Positions 39,272 through 52,180 of a DNA stretch of 64,000 nucleotides are shown in pieces. The DNA comes from Ornithinibacillus scapharcae TW25. Lineage in GTDB: Bacteria; Bacillota; Bacilli; Bacillales; Amphibacillaceae. The number at the start of each line of letters is the position of its first letter. The first letter of the stretch is position 1. The stretch is from contig NZ_AEWH01000051.1 of the NCBI RefSeq assembly GCF_000190475.1, positions 1-64,000 of the forward strand. Direction: 5' to 3'. The translations under genes were made by a program, and so were the position numbers. A model generated the notes under the pieces. That model saw nothing but the letters and a program-made list of their open reading frames with translations, did not search any database and had not been told where the DNA came from.

Positions 39272-39298
39272 CAGCAGATAATAAGCTGCTGCTTTTTT
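39272..39298 (+). terminator. terminator/attenuator ahead of ardA
   Basis: CAGCAG and CTGCTG arms with an 8-base loop and a run of six T, 34 bases before ardA. Could attenuate reading from the upstream module. Confidence 0.7.
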
Positions 39299-39332
39299 AT
39301 GGTTATTTTTAATAAAAAGGATGTGATAACCA

Positions 39333-39833
39333 ATGGAAATGCAGGTCTATATAGCTAACCTCGGAAAATATAATGAGGGTGAATTGGTTGGTGCTTGGTT
39401 TACCCCACCCATTGATATGGAAGATGTGAAAGAACGTATTGGTTTAAATGACGAATATGAAGAATATGCAATTCATGATTTCGAGTTGCCCTTTGAGGTG
39501 GATGAATATACGACGATTTCTGAAATCAATCGGTTATGTGCAATGGTTCAAGAAATCGAAGGCTCTCCTTTATATGATGCACTATCAGAAGTGCAAGGCT
39601 ATTGGTTTGAAAGTTTGGAAGAATTACTGGAACATCAGGATGACATCATTTGTTATTCTGATTGTGAAGATATGGAAGATGTTGCGAGATACTTGATAGA
39701 AGAAACAGGCGTACTTGGAGAAGTCCCTGTTAACTTACGGAATTATATTGATTACAGAGCTTTTGGACGTGACCTTGAAATTGAAGGCAACTTTCTCGTG
39801 ACGTCACATGGTGTATTTGAATATGTTCAATAG
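39333..39833 (+). CDS. ardA: antirestriction protein ArdA (Tn916 Orf18)
   Basis: 166 residues, strongly acidic as expected of a DNA mimic that blocks type I restriction enzymes when the element enters a new host. MQVYIANLGKYNEGELVGAWF is the family N-terminus, and the ardA region NYIDYRAFGRDLEIEG is conserved. Flanked by hairpin terminators, so it is likely a separate transcription unit. Intact. Confidence 0.95.
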   Translation: MEMQVYIANLGKYNEGELVGAWFTPPIDMEDVKERIGLNDEYEEYAIHDFELPFEVDEYTTISEINRLCAMVQEIEGSPLYDALSEVQGYWFESLEELLEHQDDIICYSDCEDMEDVARYLIEETGVLGEVPVNLRNYIDYRAFGRDLEIEGNFLVTSHGVFEYVQ

Positions 39834-39839
39834 ATGAAG

Positions 39840-39870
39840 AAGCAGCTTGTTCTCGTACAGGCTGCTTTTT
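39840..39870 (+). terminator. ardA terminator
   Basis: AAGCAGC and GCTGCTT arms with a T-run just after the ardA stop. Confidence 0.8.
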
Positions 39871-39894
39871 CTATGTACGAAAGGGTGATTTTAT

Positions 39895-40287
39895 ATGAAA
39901 AAACTAAAAAGTTATACTCGTATTTGGTCAGTCGAAAAAGTGATTTATGCCATTAATGATTTTCGTTTACCTTTTCCCGTAACATTCAATCAAATGTCAT
40001 GGTTTGTACTTTCACTCTTAGTCGTCATGTTGTTAGGAAATCTTCCTCCACTTTCTTTGATTGATGGGGCATTATTAAAATATGTCGGAATTCCAGTTGG
40101 TTTGACATGGTTTATGAGCCAGAAAACGTTTGATGGCAAAAAACCGTATAGCTTTCTAAAGTCTGTATTGACTTATTTGTTCCGGACCAAAATCACCTAT
40201 GCAGGTAAACCCGTCAAACTACAACGTGTGAAAATAAATGAAAACATGACAGCTGTAAGGAGTGAATTGGATGCGTTATCCGATTAA
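39895..40287 (+). CDS. TcpE-family conjugal transfer protein (Tn916 Orf17)
   Basis: 130 residues with two membrane helices (MSWFVLSLLVVMLLGNL and LLKYVGIPVGLTWFM). The motif KTFDGKKPYSFLKSVLTYL is typical of the TcpE family, a transfer-channel component. It overlaps orf16 by 17 bases. Confidence 0.9.
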   Translation: MKKLKSYTRIWSVEKVIYAINDFRLPFPVTFNQMSWFVLSLLVVMLLGNLPPLSLIDGALLKYVGIPVGLTWFMSQKTFDGKKPYSFLKSVLTYLFRTKITYAGKPVKLQRVKINENMTAVRSELDALSD

Positions 40288-42723
40288 ATACATGGAAAAT
40301 AATCTTGTCTTTAACCATCATGGGGAATGTTTTGCCTACTATGAATTACTTCCCTATAACTATTCATTTCTCTCACCAGAAGAAAAAATGCAGGTACATG
40401 ATCACTTCCGTCAGTTGATTGCGCAAAATCAGGACGGTAAAATTCATGCTTTACAGATTAGTACCGCAAGCAGTATCCGATCAGCACAGGAACGAAGTAA
40501 AGAGTTGGTGACAGGACGATTACAAGAGGTTGCTTATGAGCGCATTGACGACCAAACAGAAGCGCTTGTTTCCATGATTGGTGAACATCAAGTAGACTAT
40601 CGTTTCTTTATCGGTTTTAAACTGTTGCTGAATGAAGAAGAAATAAATATAAAATCGATGGGAAAGTCAGTGACTTCTTCCCTATCTTCTTTTATCCGTG
40701 ACGTAAACCATCATCTGATGGGGGATTTTGTCTCTATGCCCCATGATGAAATTAGACGTTTTTCTAAAATGGAATCGTTATTACAAAACAAAATATCTAG
40801 GCGTTTTAAGGTCCGGCCATTAGATAAAAATGACTTTGGTTATCTAATTGAACATCTTCACGGTCAAACTGGAATTGCTTATGACGAATATGACTATGCC
40901 CTACCTCTAAGGAAATTAAAAAAGGAAACTTTAGTGAAGCGTTATGACCTGATTAAACCGACTCGTTGTTTAATTGAGGAAAATCAACGTTATTTAAAAA
41001 TTGAACAGGAAGAACAAATCACGTATGTGGCCTACTTTACGATTAATTCCATTGTCGGTGACCTTGAATTTCCGTCAGATGAAATCTTTTATTATCAACA
41101 ACAACAATTTGATTTTCCAATTGATACTTCCATGAACGTAGAAATTGTAACGAATAAAAAAGCATTATCTACCGTTCGGAATAAGAAGAAGGAATTGAAA
41201 GACTTGGATAATCATGCCTGGGAATCCGATAACGAAACGGGCAGTAATGTTATCGACGCATTGGAACAGGTCAATGAATTAGAAGATGTGCTCGACCAAA
41301 GTAAAGAATCAATGTATAAGTTAAGCTATGTCATTCGAGTATCTGCCCCTAACTTGGATGAACTCAAACAGCGTTGTAATGAGGTCAAAGATTTTTACGA
41401 TGATTTGAATGTAAAACTTGTTCGTCCATTTGGAGATAAGATTGGTTTACACAGTGAATTTATCCCATCCAGTAAACGGTATATGAATGATTATATCCAA
41501 TACGTGACTTCTGACTTTTTAGCAGGTCTCGGATTTGGAGCAACACAAATGCTTGGAGAAACAGAAGGTATATATTTTGGCTACAACTTGGACACGGGAA
41601 GAAATGTATATCTCAACCCTAGCCTTGCTAGTCAAGGCGTCAAAGGTTCGGTCACGAACGCCTTAGCTTCTGCTTTCTTAGGCTCACTTGGTGGAGGTAA
41701 ATCTTTTTCCAATAATCTACTTGTCTATTATGCGGTTCTCTATGGTGGTCAAGTACTTATTGTTGATCAAAGGCAGAACGAGGAAAATGGAAAGAAACAT
41801 TGCCCGAAATTGCTCATGAAATAAATATTGTTAATTTAACGAGTGAAGAAAGCAATAAAGGACTACTTGATCCTTTTGTCATCATGAAAAAGAAAAAGGA
41901 TTCAGAAAGTCTTGCGATTGATATTCTTACCTTTCTCACAGGAATATCAAGTCGGGATGGAGATAAATTCCCTGTATTACGACGAGCGATACGAGCTGTT
42001 GGTCAACAAGAGGAACGTGGTTTACTCCTTGTGATTCATGAATTAAGAAGTGATCCCAATCCATTAGCTGGCCCCATCGCTGACCATATCGAAAGTTTTA
42101 CCGATTATGACTTTGCCCACCTTCTGTTTTCAGATGGAACGGTGAAAAATTCGATTAGTTTAGAAAAACAGTTGAATATGATTCAAGTGGCGGATTTAGT
42201 GTTACCAGACGCAGAAACAAGTTTTGAGGAATATACAACGATGGAATTATTAAGTGTTGCCATGTTGATTGTCATTTCTACTTTTGCGTTAGATTTTATT
42301 CATTCGGATCGCAGTATTTTTAAAATCGTCGATTTGGATGAAGCCTGGTCCTTCCTGCAAGTTGCACAAGGGAAAACACTTTCTAATAAATTGGTTCGTG
42401 CAGGACGTGCCATGAATGCTGGTGTCTACTTTGTTACCCAGAATGCAGATGATCTAACCGACGAAAAATTAAAAAATAATATCGGTGTGAAGTTTGCTTT
42501 CCGTTCCAGAGATATAACAGAAATTAAGAAAACACTTCAATTCTTTGGAGTAGATTCGGAAGATGAAGCGAATCAAAGGCGACTACGGGAACTTGAAAAT
42601 GGACAATGTCTGATGCAGGATTTATATGGACGTGTTGGAATTATTCAAGTCCATCCTGTCTTTGAAGATTTATTCCATGCTTTCGATACTCGACCACCTG
42701 TAAAAGAGAAAGAAAGGCGGTGA
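40271..42723 (+). pseudogene. VirB4-like conjugation ATPase (Tn916 Orf16), frameshift
   Basis: Expected 817 residues from ATG 40271 (aggagtg upstream). The first frame contains Walker A SLGGGKSFSN and ends early at 41824. One missing C in gat(c)caaag at ~41768 explains this: restoring it gives VDPKAERGKWKETLPEIAHE and joins the second frame, which holds Walker B IVDLDEAWSFL and runs to 42723. It energises substrate transfer and pilus/channel assembly. As read, Walker A and Walker B lie on separate polypeptides, so it should be inactive. Confidence 0.93.
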
Positions 42724-42727
42724 GAAT

Positions 42728-44899
42728 ATGAACAAACAAAAATGGAAAAAGATCATCCTAACGGCGGTACTCATTGGTGCCGCCGTTTTTCTATGTCTTC
42801 TTTTACTTGGAACATTCGCTCAAGCGGCTGGATTAGTAGATGATACGGTATCGGAAGACAATCTTTATTCTAAATACCCACTCGACCATTACCAACTTGA
42901 TTTTTATGTGGACACTGATTGGGATTGGTTACCATGGAACTGGAACGATGGAATTGGAAAACAAGTCATGTATGGGCTCTATACGATTACAAATTTTATC
43001 TGGATTATTAGCTTGTACTTATCTAATGCAACAGGCTATTTAATCCAACAAGCTTATTCACTCGATTTCATTTCACAAACGGCAGACGCTATCGGGAAAA
43101 ACATGCAAACATTAGCTGGGATTACTGCAAGTGGGTTTAGTAGTTCAGGTTTTTATGTTGGTTTCTTGCTTCTGTTTATTTTAGTCATTGGTATTTACGT
43201 GGCCTATACAGGCTTAATGAAACGGGAAACAACAAAAGCGATTCGGGCGATTCTAAACTTTTTAGTCGTGTTTATTTTGTCGGCTTCCTTTATCGCCTAT
43301 GCACCAACGTATATTGCTAAGATCAATGATTTTTCTGCCGATATTAGTCAAGCAAGTTTGGACTTAGGAACAAAAATCTTGATGCCGAATTCGAGTAGCC
43401 AAGGAAAAGATAGTGTCGATATGATACGGAATAACCTTTTTCTTTTCAAGTGGAGCAACCTTGAATGCTATTACAATTTGATGATTCGGATAAAGAAACG
43501 ATTGGTGAAGAACGTGTCGAAGCTCTAGTTTCTATTAATCCTGATACGAATAACGGAAAAGATCGGGAAGATGCTGTAAAAACAGAAATTGAAGATCATG
43601 ACAATAAAAACTTAACCATTACGAAGACCACCACACGTTTAGGAATGGTCTTCTTTTTATTTCTATTCAATATCGGGATTTCCATTTTCGTATTTCTTCT
43701 ATCGGGAACTATGATTTTCTCGCAAATTCTGTTTATTATCTATGCGATGTTTCTGCCCATTAGTTTTTTACTTTCCATGATACCGACTTTTGAAAACATG
43801 GGAAAACAGGCGATTATGAAATTGTTTAATGTGATTATGCTTCGGGCTGGAATTACATTGATTATTACAATTGCCTTTAGCATTTCATCCATGCTTTACA
43901 GCTTAACAACGAGTTATCCGTTTTTTTTGATTGCCTTTTTGCAGATCGTGACATTTGCAGGCATTTACATGAAACTCGGTGACATTATGAGCATGTTTAA
44001 ACTGCAAAGTAATGATTCGCAACAAGTCGGACGTCAAGTCATGCGTCGTCCCTACCGAATGTTCAATCGTGGCAGCCGTCGATTACAGCGAACAATCGGG
44101 CGCACCCTTGCAGGGGCAACAGCAGGAGCAACGGTCGGGGCAATGGTTGGAAAATCAAAGAAAACAAAGGGTTCATCCTCTCCCCTACGTCCATTGCTAC
44201 GGTTAACATCGACTACAAAAAATAACAAACAACGGCCAACTGATCGCATGAAATTAACATCTTTAAGTCATAAAGTAGGTCAAGTCACAGGAAAAATGCT
44301 TAGTGCGAAAAGTCATTTCCGTGCAAATATAGATCATCGTAAAGAACAACTGCATGATTTGCCTACTACTGCTCAATATGCGGTGATGCAAGGAAAAGAA
44401 CAGCTTACAAAACCTGCCCGTGATTTTAAAGAAGGTATGAAGCAAGCAAAGGAAAAGAGACAAAAACACATGCAGACCGTCAAGCAAAACATCGTCAAAC
44501 CATTGCAGATAGGCGGCAAGCATTGGCTAAAAAACGTTTCCCATCTCGAAAGACTGCTAGTTATGAACGACCAGTCACGCATGATGTCAATGAATCTGCA
44601 CATCAAGATAGATTAAAGAACCCAACTGTTCAACAAAAAGAAAAGACAAGACCTGTCACAAAAAGCGAGCATATGAAGCAATTCAAATTACAACGACAGT
44701 TATCGAGTTCAGACAAAAAGAGCATTTTACAGATAATCCCAAACAACCTGTTAAAAAAGAAAACCAATCTCCCAATGAAGAACGTTCTCGATCAAAAAAT
44801 AGTCAGAAAATCATTAAGCGTCCCTCTAAACCGTTGAAACGTACAAACCAGAAACAAATTAGTAAGCGTCCAATCCATACAACTAGGAGGAAACGCTAA
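42728..44899 (+). pseudogene. VirB6-like polytopic transfer protein (Tn916 Orf15), multiple lesions
   Basis: Expected ~724 residues. Signal/first helix LTAVLIGAAVFLCLLLLGTF, several further helices, then a basic, repetitive C-tail. Lesions: one T missing from the run at 43437-43441; TGA at 43462-43464 where relatives have Trp (QPW-MLLQFDD); one base missing near 44471; one A missing from the run at 44715-44719. Repairing all four gives one frame ending ISKRPIHTTRRKR at 44899, overlapping the orf14 ATG. Central channel component in relatives; dead as read. Confidence 0.88.
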
Positions 44900-45918
44900 T
44901 GAAAGTCATGAGATTAAAGGTTATGTTAATTGCTGGGGGATTAGGTTTTCTTGCCTTTTTAGGGCTATTAGCATTTGTAGCTATTTTTATATCAGACGAA
45001 GAACACTCATCAGATGGTGGTGATTTCATTCATGATATAGGTGGCATATCAGTATCCGCCGATGTGTTAAAGCACCAGCCAATGGTAGAAAAGTATGCAC
45101 AAGAATATGGAATTAGTGAGTATGTCTCTACTCTACTCGCGATTATTGAAGTGGAAAGCGGCGGTAAATTGCCAGACGTAATGCAGGCCAGTGAATCGTT
45201 GGGATTACCGCCTAATACATTGGATACCGAAGCTTCTATTAAACAAGGAACAAAATACTTTGCAGATTTGTTGCGTTCCGCAGAAGCAAAAGGTGTCGAT
45301 GGTAACACAGTCATCCAATCCTATAACTATGGAGGTGCTTTTATTGATTACGTTGCAAAAAGAGAAGCACGATATAGCTTTGGACTAGCCGAAAGTTTTG
45401 CGAAAGAACGTTCAGGCGGCAGCAAAGTTACTTACTCGAACCCAATAGCCGTAAAGAAAAATGGCGGTTGGCGTTACCGTTATGGCAATATGTTTTATGT
45501 CGATTTAGTAAGTCAATATTTTATTTCACCCCAATTCGATGATCAAATGGTTCAAGTTGTTATGAATGAGGCCTTAAAATATGAAGGATTCCCTTATGTC
45601 TTTGGAGGAGATAATCCAAAAACCTCATTTGATTGTAGCGGACTGACGCAATGGAGTTATCGAAAGGCAGGAATTAACTTGCCCCGAACAGCACAGCAGC
45701 AGTATGACGCGACCGAGCATATATCTTTATCTGAAGCAAAGCCAGGGGATTTAGTGTTCTTTCATTCCACTTATAACGCCGGCACATATGTCACTCACGT
45801 TGGTATCTATGTTAGAAATAATCAGATGTATAATGCTGGAGATCCAATCGGTTATGCAGATGTGACTTCTTCATACTGGCAAAAGCATTTAATTGGAGCT
45901 GGACGTATTAAACAATAG
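44899..45918 (+). CDS. bifunctional lysozyme / NlpC-P60 cell-wall hydrolase (Tn916 Orf14)
   Basis: 339 residues. One N-terminal membrane helix (MLIAGGLGFLAFLGLLAFVAIF), an SLT-like muramidase (IIEVESGG with catalytic Glu, ~82) and a C-terminal NlpC/P60 endopeptidase (Cys in FDCSGLTQW, His in YVTHVGIYV). It opens peptidoglycan for the transfer channel. Start overlaps the orf15 stop (taATG). Intact. Confidence 0.94.
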   Translation: MKVMRLKVMLIAGGLGFLAFLGLLAFVAIFISDEEHSSDGGDFIHDIGGISVSADVLKHQPMVEKYAQEYGISEYVSTLLAIIEVESGGKLPDVMQASESLGLPPNTLDTEASIKQGTKYFADLLRSAEAKGVDGNTVIQSYNYGGAFIDYVAKREARYSFGLAESFAKERSGGSKVTYSNPIAVKKNGGWRYRYGNMFYVDLVSQYFISPQFDDQMVQVVMNEALKYEGFPYVFGGDNPKTSFDCSGLTQWSYRKAGINLPRTAQQQYDATEHISLSEAKPGDLVFFHSTYNAGTYVTHVGIYVRNNQMYNAGDPIGYADVTSSYWQKHLIGAGRIKQ

Positions 45919-45932
45919 AAGGGTTGGTTCAG

Positions 45933-46844
45933 ATGAATGGATTATTTAAGAAGCAAGGAAAGCGACAAATGAAAACAAAACCTAAAAAAATAAAAGGAAA
46001 AACGCTTGGACCACGCAAAAAGTCGGTGATAATTTTATGGATAGTTCTCATTGGAAGCCTTGTATTTGGGATTTATAATAACTTTACGGCGATTGATCAG
46101 CATACCATACATGAAAGAGAAATCGTTGAAACCAAGATCATGGATACGAATGCGATTGAGAGCTTTACAAAAAACTTTGTGAAAGACTACTACACTTGGC
46201 AAAACGAAAAAGATTCCATTGAACAACGAGCGGAAAAGATTAGTCACTATTTGACAGAGGAATTACAAGCTTTAAATACCGATACTGTTAGAGCGGATAT
46301 TCCTACTAGTTCCAGTGTGAGTGGTATTGATATCTGGTCAGTGTCACCAAAGAATGATAATACCTATGCGGTTGTTTATTCGGTAGATCAAAAAATTACG
46401 GAAGATAAAAATAGCGAAAAGGTCCGATCCACCTATCGAATCATACTACATCAAGATAATATAGGTAACTTAGTTATTAAACAAAACCCTACCTTATGGA
46501 GCATACCGAATAAATCAGACTATGAGCCACAACAACCTGAAAGTAATGGTACAGTTGATTCCGATACTGTGCAGGAAGTGACAGAGTTTTTGGAGACGTT
46601 CTTTACATTTTATCCGACTGCAACAAAACAGGAACTTGATTATTATGTGAAAAATAATGCTTTACCACCGATTGGTAAGGATTATCTATTTTCAGAGCTA
46701 GTTCATCCAGTATTCCAAACAGTAGATCATCAAATAAAAGTATGGGTTACTGTTAAATATATTGATGAAACAACAAAAGTAACACAGTTTTCGCAATATA
46801 TACTCACGTTAGAAAAAGATACTAATTGGATGATTGTCGAGTAA
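45933..46844 (+). CDS. TcpC-like transfer protein (Tn916 Orf13)
   Basis: 303 residues. A basic cytoplasmic start, one membrane helix (SVIILWIVLIGSLVFGIY) and two extracellular NTF2-like TcpC domains (~70-180 and ~195-300). Essential channel protein in Tn916 and ICEBs1 relatives. ATG 45933 follows agaaggg. Last intact gene of the transfer module; cargo begins after it. Confidence 0.9.
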   Translation: MNGLFKKQGKRQMKTKPKKIKGKTLGPRKKSVIILWIVLIGSLVFGIYNNFTAIDQHTIHEREIVETKIMDTNAIESFTKNFVKDYYTWQNEKDSIEQRAEKISHYLTEELQALNTDTVRADIPTSSSVSGIDIWSVSPKNDNTYAVVYSVDQKITEDKNSEKVRSTYRIILHQDNIGNLVIKQNPTLWSIPNKSDYEPQQPESNGTVDSDTVQEVTEFLETFFTFYPTATKQELDYYVKNNALPPIGKDYLFSELVHPVFQTVDHQIKVWVTVKYIDETTKVTQFSQYILTLEKDTNWMIVE

Positions 46845-47434
46845 AAATGATTTAGTTTATTTACTGTAGCTTTAGAATAAATTTGTTTGATCAAAAACAA
46901 CCCGTAGACCCATAGTTAAATTAGGGCTTGCTGAACAATTTTTTAAACAACTTCAGTGACAACAGAATGGCGAAAAGCAAACCATCGGAAAATAGCCAAC
47001 AAGAGAGCTCGTAACCTATGTTCCAGATTCATGACAAGAAGCTGGAGAGAGATAGATGATGGCGTGAATAATAAAGGTCGCTCTGATGGTTCTGGTGGAA
47101 GCAAAGCGCCTTCTCCTAATGACGGAGATAATAATAATTTAGTTGATAATATAGCGAACAAGATAGATAACAAAAAAAGATAGCGAAGCAAAAGACGATT
47201 CTCCCAATCAAAATAATTCGACTGGCAACATTGAACAAGTAACTGATGAAAATGAAAAAGGTGGCTCTGTTACAGCGTTAAAGAACAAACGCGAGGCAAT
47301 ACGTCTGTAAGAATAGTAGGTATAGATAAGCCAGGATAACTAATGTGAAAAAGTAATTCAGGGAAGAATAATTAAAAGAGATTGTAAGTTAGGAATTGCT
47401 TTCAATCCCTCTTTGTTTATAGTAGGTAAAAAAA
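46845..47434 (+). other. gene-poor junction with a hydrophilic gene remnant
   Basis: No complete gene. From ~47011 a hydrophilic frame reads SDGSGGSKAPSPNDGDNNN and stops at ~47183. Removing one A from the seven-A run at ~47174 continues it as DSEAKDDSPNQNNSTGN to a stop at ~47310. It looks like the low-complexity tail of a lost protein. Upstream, agggcttgctgaacaa near 46922 could be an insertion-sequence end, but no transposase is visible. Confidence 0.35.
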
Positions 47435-47663
47435 TTGAAAAAATCATTTGCTTTAACATTTCCCCATTTAGTAAAAGAGTGGGGCTATGAAAAAATGGAT
47501 CTTTCTCCCTATGATGTACCACCGAAAGGCCGGAAGATTGTTTGATGGAAGGATTAAAGGGAAAAGTTATAAAGCTAGGTTAGCAGATAAAGCTAATGGA
47601 AAGGCTTGTGCCGAATGCTCTATCTTAAATCGTTCTATTGCTGTCCGAAAGCCTGATGTATAA
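47435..47663 (+). pseudogene. remnant of a treble-clef zinc-ribbon (DUF4379-like) protein
   Basis: A 75-residue piece readable after two corrections. FPHLVKEWGYEKMDLSPYDVPPKGRKIV is followed by TGA (47543-47545) where the family has Trp (W-W-K), then an extra T in gattaaag. The corrected frame reads WKDKGKSYKARLADKANGKACAEC. The HPELVKEW-like start, PYDV, WW and CxxC spacing match the repeated zinc-ribbon domain. Clearly a decayed fragment. Confidence 0.6.
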
Positions 47664-47702
47664 TGACAATAAAGTTGTTTATTTTGAAGCTGAAAACACG
47701 CA

Positions 47703-47732
47703 TTACACCGTCCAAAAATATGGACGGTGTAA
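47703..47732. terminator. perfect hairpin downstream of the zinc-ribbon remnant
   Basis: 11-bp arms TTACACCGTCC and GGACGGTGTAA with an 8-base loop, A/T-rich on both sides. Probably a terminator. About 180 bases of unassigned DNA lie between it and the rph stop. Confidence 0.65.
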
Positions 47733-47911
47733 AAATAAAGCTTTTTAATTTTTGGGGCAATTGCTGATAACAGTCTACAGATGGTTACAATAAAGTCGTA
47801 TTAGGTTGTTCAACAATCGCTCCCATTAATGGATTAGTCTTTTCTGATATTAGCTGGTATAGTCGAACAAAAATCCTTAAAACATCTTTCTTACTGTAAG
47901 GTATTTAGCAA

Positions 47912-50550
<2,639 letters not shown>

Positions 50551-50686
50551 TCATTTAACAAAAAAGCTTATCTTACCATACTAAATGTCTCATCGAAGCG
50601 TTTGCACCGCTTGATTAATACTAGCAGGTAAAAAATTTTAAAAAAGACTGAATTTTTTGATTAATCATGATATAATTAAGTCAAGG

Positions 50687-50729
50687 AAAGGGACAGTTAC
50701 TGATTATTTATCGTAACTGTCCCTTTTTT
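50687..50729 (+). terminator. 14-bp perfect hairpin with T-run
   Basis: AAAGGGACAGTTAC (50687-50700) and GTAACTGTCCCTTT (50713-50726), loop tgattatttatc. TATAAT lies 12 bases before it. Either an orphan terminator or a tiny hairpin transcript. The rest of 50527-50911 holds the rph promoter region, including the interrupted palindrome AAGCGTTTGCACCGCTT at 50596-50612, and nothing else I can name. Confidence 0.7.
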
Positions 50730-50911
50730 ATGGACGGAACATCTTGGATCGTCAGCCAAGGCTTATAATTTCCTAATTCTCCTTGGCCACGGCTTTCTTA
50801 TAATATCGGTCAATTTTAGATTTACCTCACTTTGTCAACGAATTCTTTTTGAATACTATATAATTCTTCAATTGGCAGGCTTTAAACCCTCAACAAAAGG
50901 ATCTTCCACGT

Positions 50912-51202
50912 TTAGGGTAGTCGCTTGAGCATCTGATGGTTTGTCATTTCATATCCCATCTTTTTATAAAGTGCTATGGCTCGTTGATTATGAGCGAAAA
51001 CGTGTAATCGTATCTGTTTGATATTCTCTGATTTTGCATATTCTTCAAGAGCCAACATTGTTGCCTTACCGAGTCCTTTTCCACGTTGATCTTCATCAAG
51101 TTCGATATCATAGATATAGGCTTGCTTTTCTTGATTTTTATCCTGTATATATACCCATAAAATCCCAATATTGCTAATCGGTTGGAATTGAGCCAGCCGC
51201 AT
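50912..51202 (-). pseudogene. GNAT acetyltransferase, N-terminally truncated
   Basis: C-terminal ~90 residues of a GNAT fold: YIYDIELDEDQRGKGLGKATMLALEEYA carries motif A (R-G-x-G-L/G-K), and NQRAIALYKKMGYEMT is motif B. The N-terminal beta strands are missing; the frame starts inside sequence shared with the opposite-strand ArsR fragment. Two broken genes are therefore joined near 51185-51195. Unlikely to fold as an active enzyme. Confidence 0.75.
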
Positions 51203-51409
51203 GTTTCAAAGCATTTAAAAGTGCTGAGTGACAATGGAATTGTAGAAGTGAAGCCAGAAGCTAATCGTCGATATTACAAGCTACGGTCTGAGCCCTTCCG
51301 AGTAATAGAATATTGGGCGACTTCCTTTCAAAAGGATATGGAAAGGAAACTCGACAACTTGGACGACTATGTCCAAGAATTGCAAAACAAACAAAAAAGG
51401 AACAAGTGA
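51182..51409 (+). pseudogene. ArsR-family regulator, N-terminally truncated
   Basis: LSQPHVSKHLKVLSDNGIVEVKPE is the recognition helix and wing of an ArsR-type winged helix, followed by YYKLRSEPFRVIEYW. The first two or three helices are absent; upstream sequence belongs to the GNAT fragment. It is followed by a SRPBCC gene, the usual partner of this ArsR group. DNA binding and dimerisation are probably lost. Confidence 0.78.
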
Positions 51410-51428
51410 AAAATAAGGAGGAAAAATT

Positions 51429-51941
51429 ATGCCAAATAACAAAATGGTTTCAAGAGTAGAGAATGAAAGGTTTCTTGTTTTAGAACGAGTTTATGATATG
51501 CCACGTGATCAACTATTTCAACTATTTAAGGAACCAGAGCATTTAAAGCGCTGGTGGAGTACGGATGGTTGGGAACTGCCCGTTTGCAACATGGACTTTC
51601 GCCCAGGAGGCGTATGGCACTATTGCATGAAATGTGTTGATAAGAATCAAGAAGAATATGGAATGGAATCTTGGAACAAAACCATTTATAAAGACATTAT
51701 TGAGCCAGAAAAGATTGTTTATAACGATTATTTTTCGGATGCAGAAGGCAATATCAATGAGTCCATGCCTTCTCCAGAGGTCACGATGGAATTCATCGAT
51801 TTAGGCAGTCAAACAAAATTGGTCAGCCGTTCTGAATTCGATTCAGCGGATTCCCTGCAAGCTGTTTTGGACATGGGATTGTTGGAAGGAATCACACAAA
51901 CGTGGAATAATTTAGATGTATTGGTAGAGAGATTAAAATAG
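51429..51941 (+). CDS. SRPBCC (AHSA1/START-like) domain protein
   Basis: 170 residues. VLERVYDMPRDQLFQLFKEPEHLKRWWSTDGWELPVCNMDFRPGGVWHY is the classic AHSA1-type N-terminus, and EFIDLGSQTKLVSRSEF and the final amphipathic helix are present. Such proteins bind hydrophobic ligands. In intact loci an ArsR regulator gene precedes it; here that regulator is truncated. aaggagg precedes ATG 51429. Intact. Confidence 0.88.
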   Translation: MPNNKMVSRVENERFLVLERVYDMPRDQLFQLFKEPEHLKRWWSTDGWELPVCNMDFRPGGVWHYCMKCVDKNQEEYGMESWNKTIYKDIIEPEKIVYNDYFSDAEGNINESMPSPEVTMEFIDLGSQTKLVSRSEFDSADSLQAVLDMGLLEGITQTWNNLDVLVERLK

Positions 51942-51989
51942 AGAATAAAGCTTTGATCATTTAATATGATTTTTGACAAAACACTCACA

Positions 51990-52166
51990 AAGGGCTGTCT
52001 AATAAGTCTCGAAAATAAAACAAGAGGGGAAAATATCTTTCTTCCTCTTGTTTTTCGTTTCTAAAAAATCTTCGAAAAGTAGCCTGCGAGGTTCAGCTAA
52101 TTTCAGGATACTGTAGACCAATGCCAATAATTTGGCGATCCTATTAAAGGGAATAAGGTAGGCAAG
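51990..52166 (-). mobile_element. 3' remnant of an IS1182-like element
   Basis: On minus a transposase C-terminus reads YLIPFNRIAKLLALVYSIL and continues KLAEPRRLLFEDFLETKNKR to a TAG at 51999-52001. The terminal AAGGGCTGTCTAATAAGTC just beyond resembles an IS1182-family end. The rest of the element is gone; a TetR gene fragment abuts it at ~52181. Confidence 0.65.
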
Positions 52167-52180
52167 GTAACCTAGATAAT

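Noticed and set aside
46922-46937. AGGGCTTGCTGAACAA as an insertion-sequence end
   Set aside because: No second end or transposase could be paired with it.
46943-47191. An 82-codon minus-strand frame opposite the hydrophilic remnant
   Set aside because: Composition mirrors the low-complexity plus-strand remnant, and it has no ribosome site.
50596-50612. AAGCGTTTGCACCGCTT as a rifampin-associated element or a cre site for rph
   Set aside because: Only 5-bp arms, and it matches neither consensus well enough; kept as a passing note in the hairpin entry.
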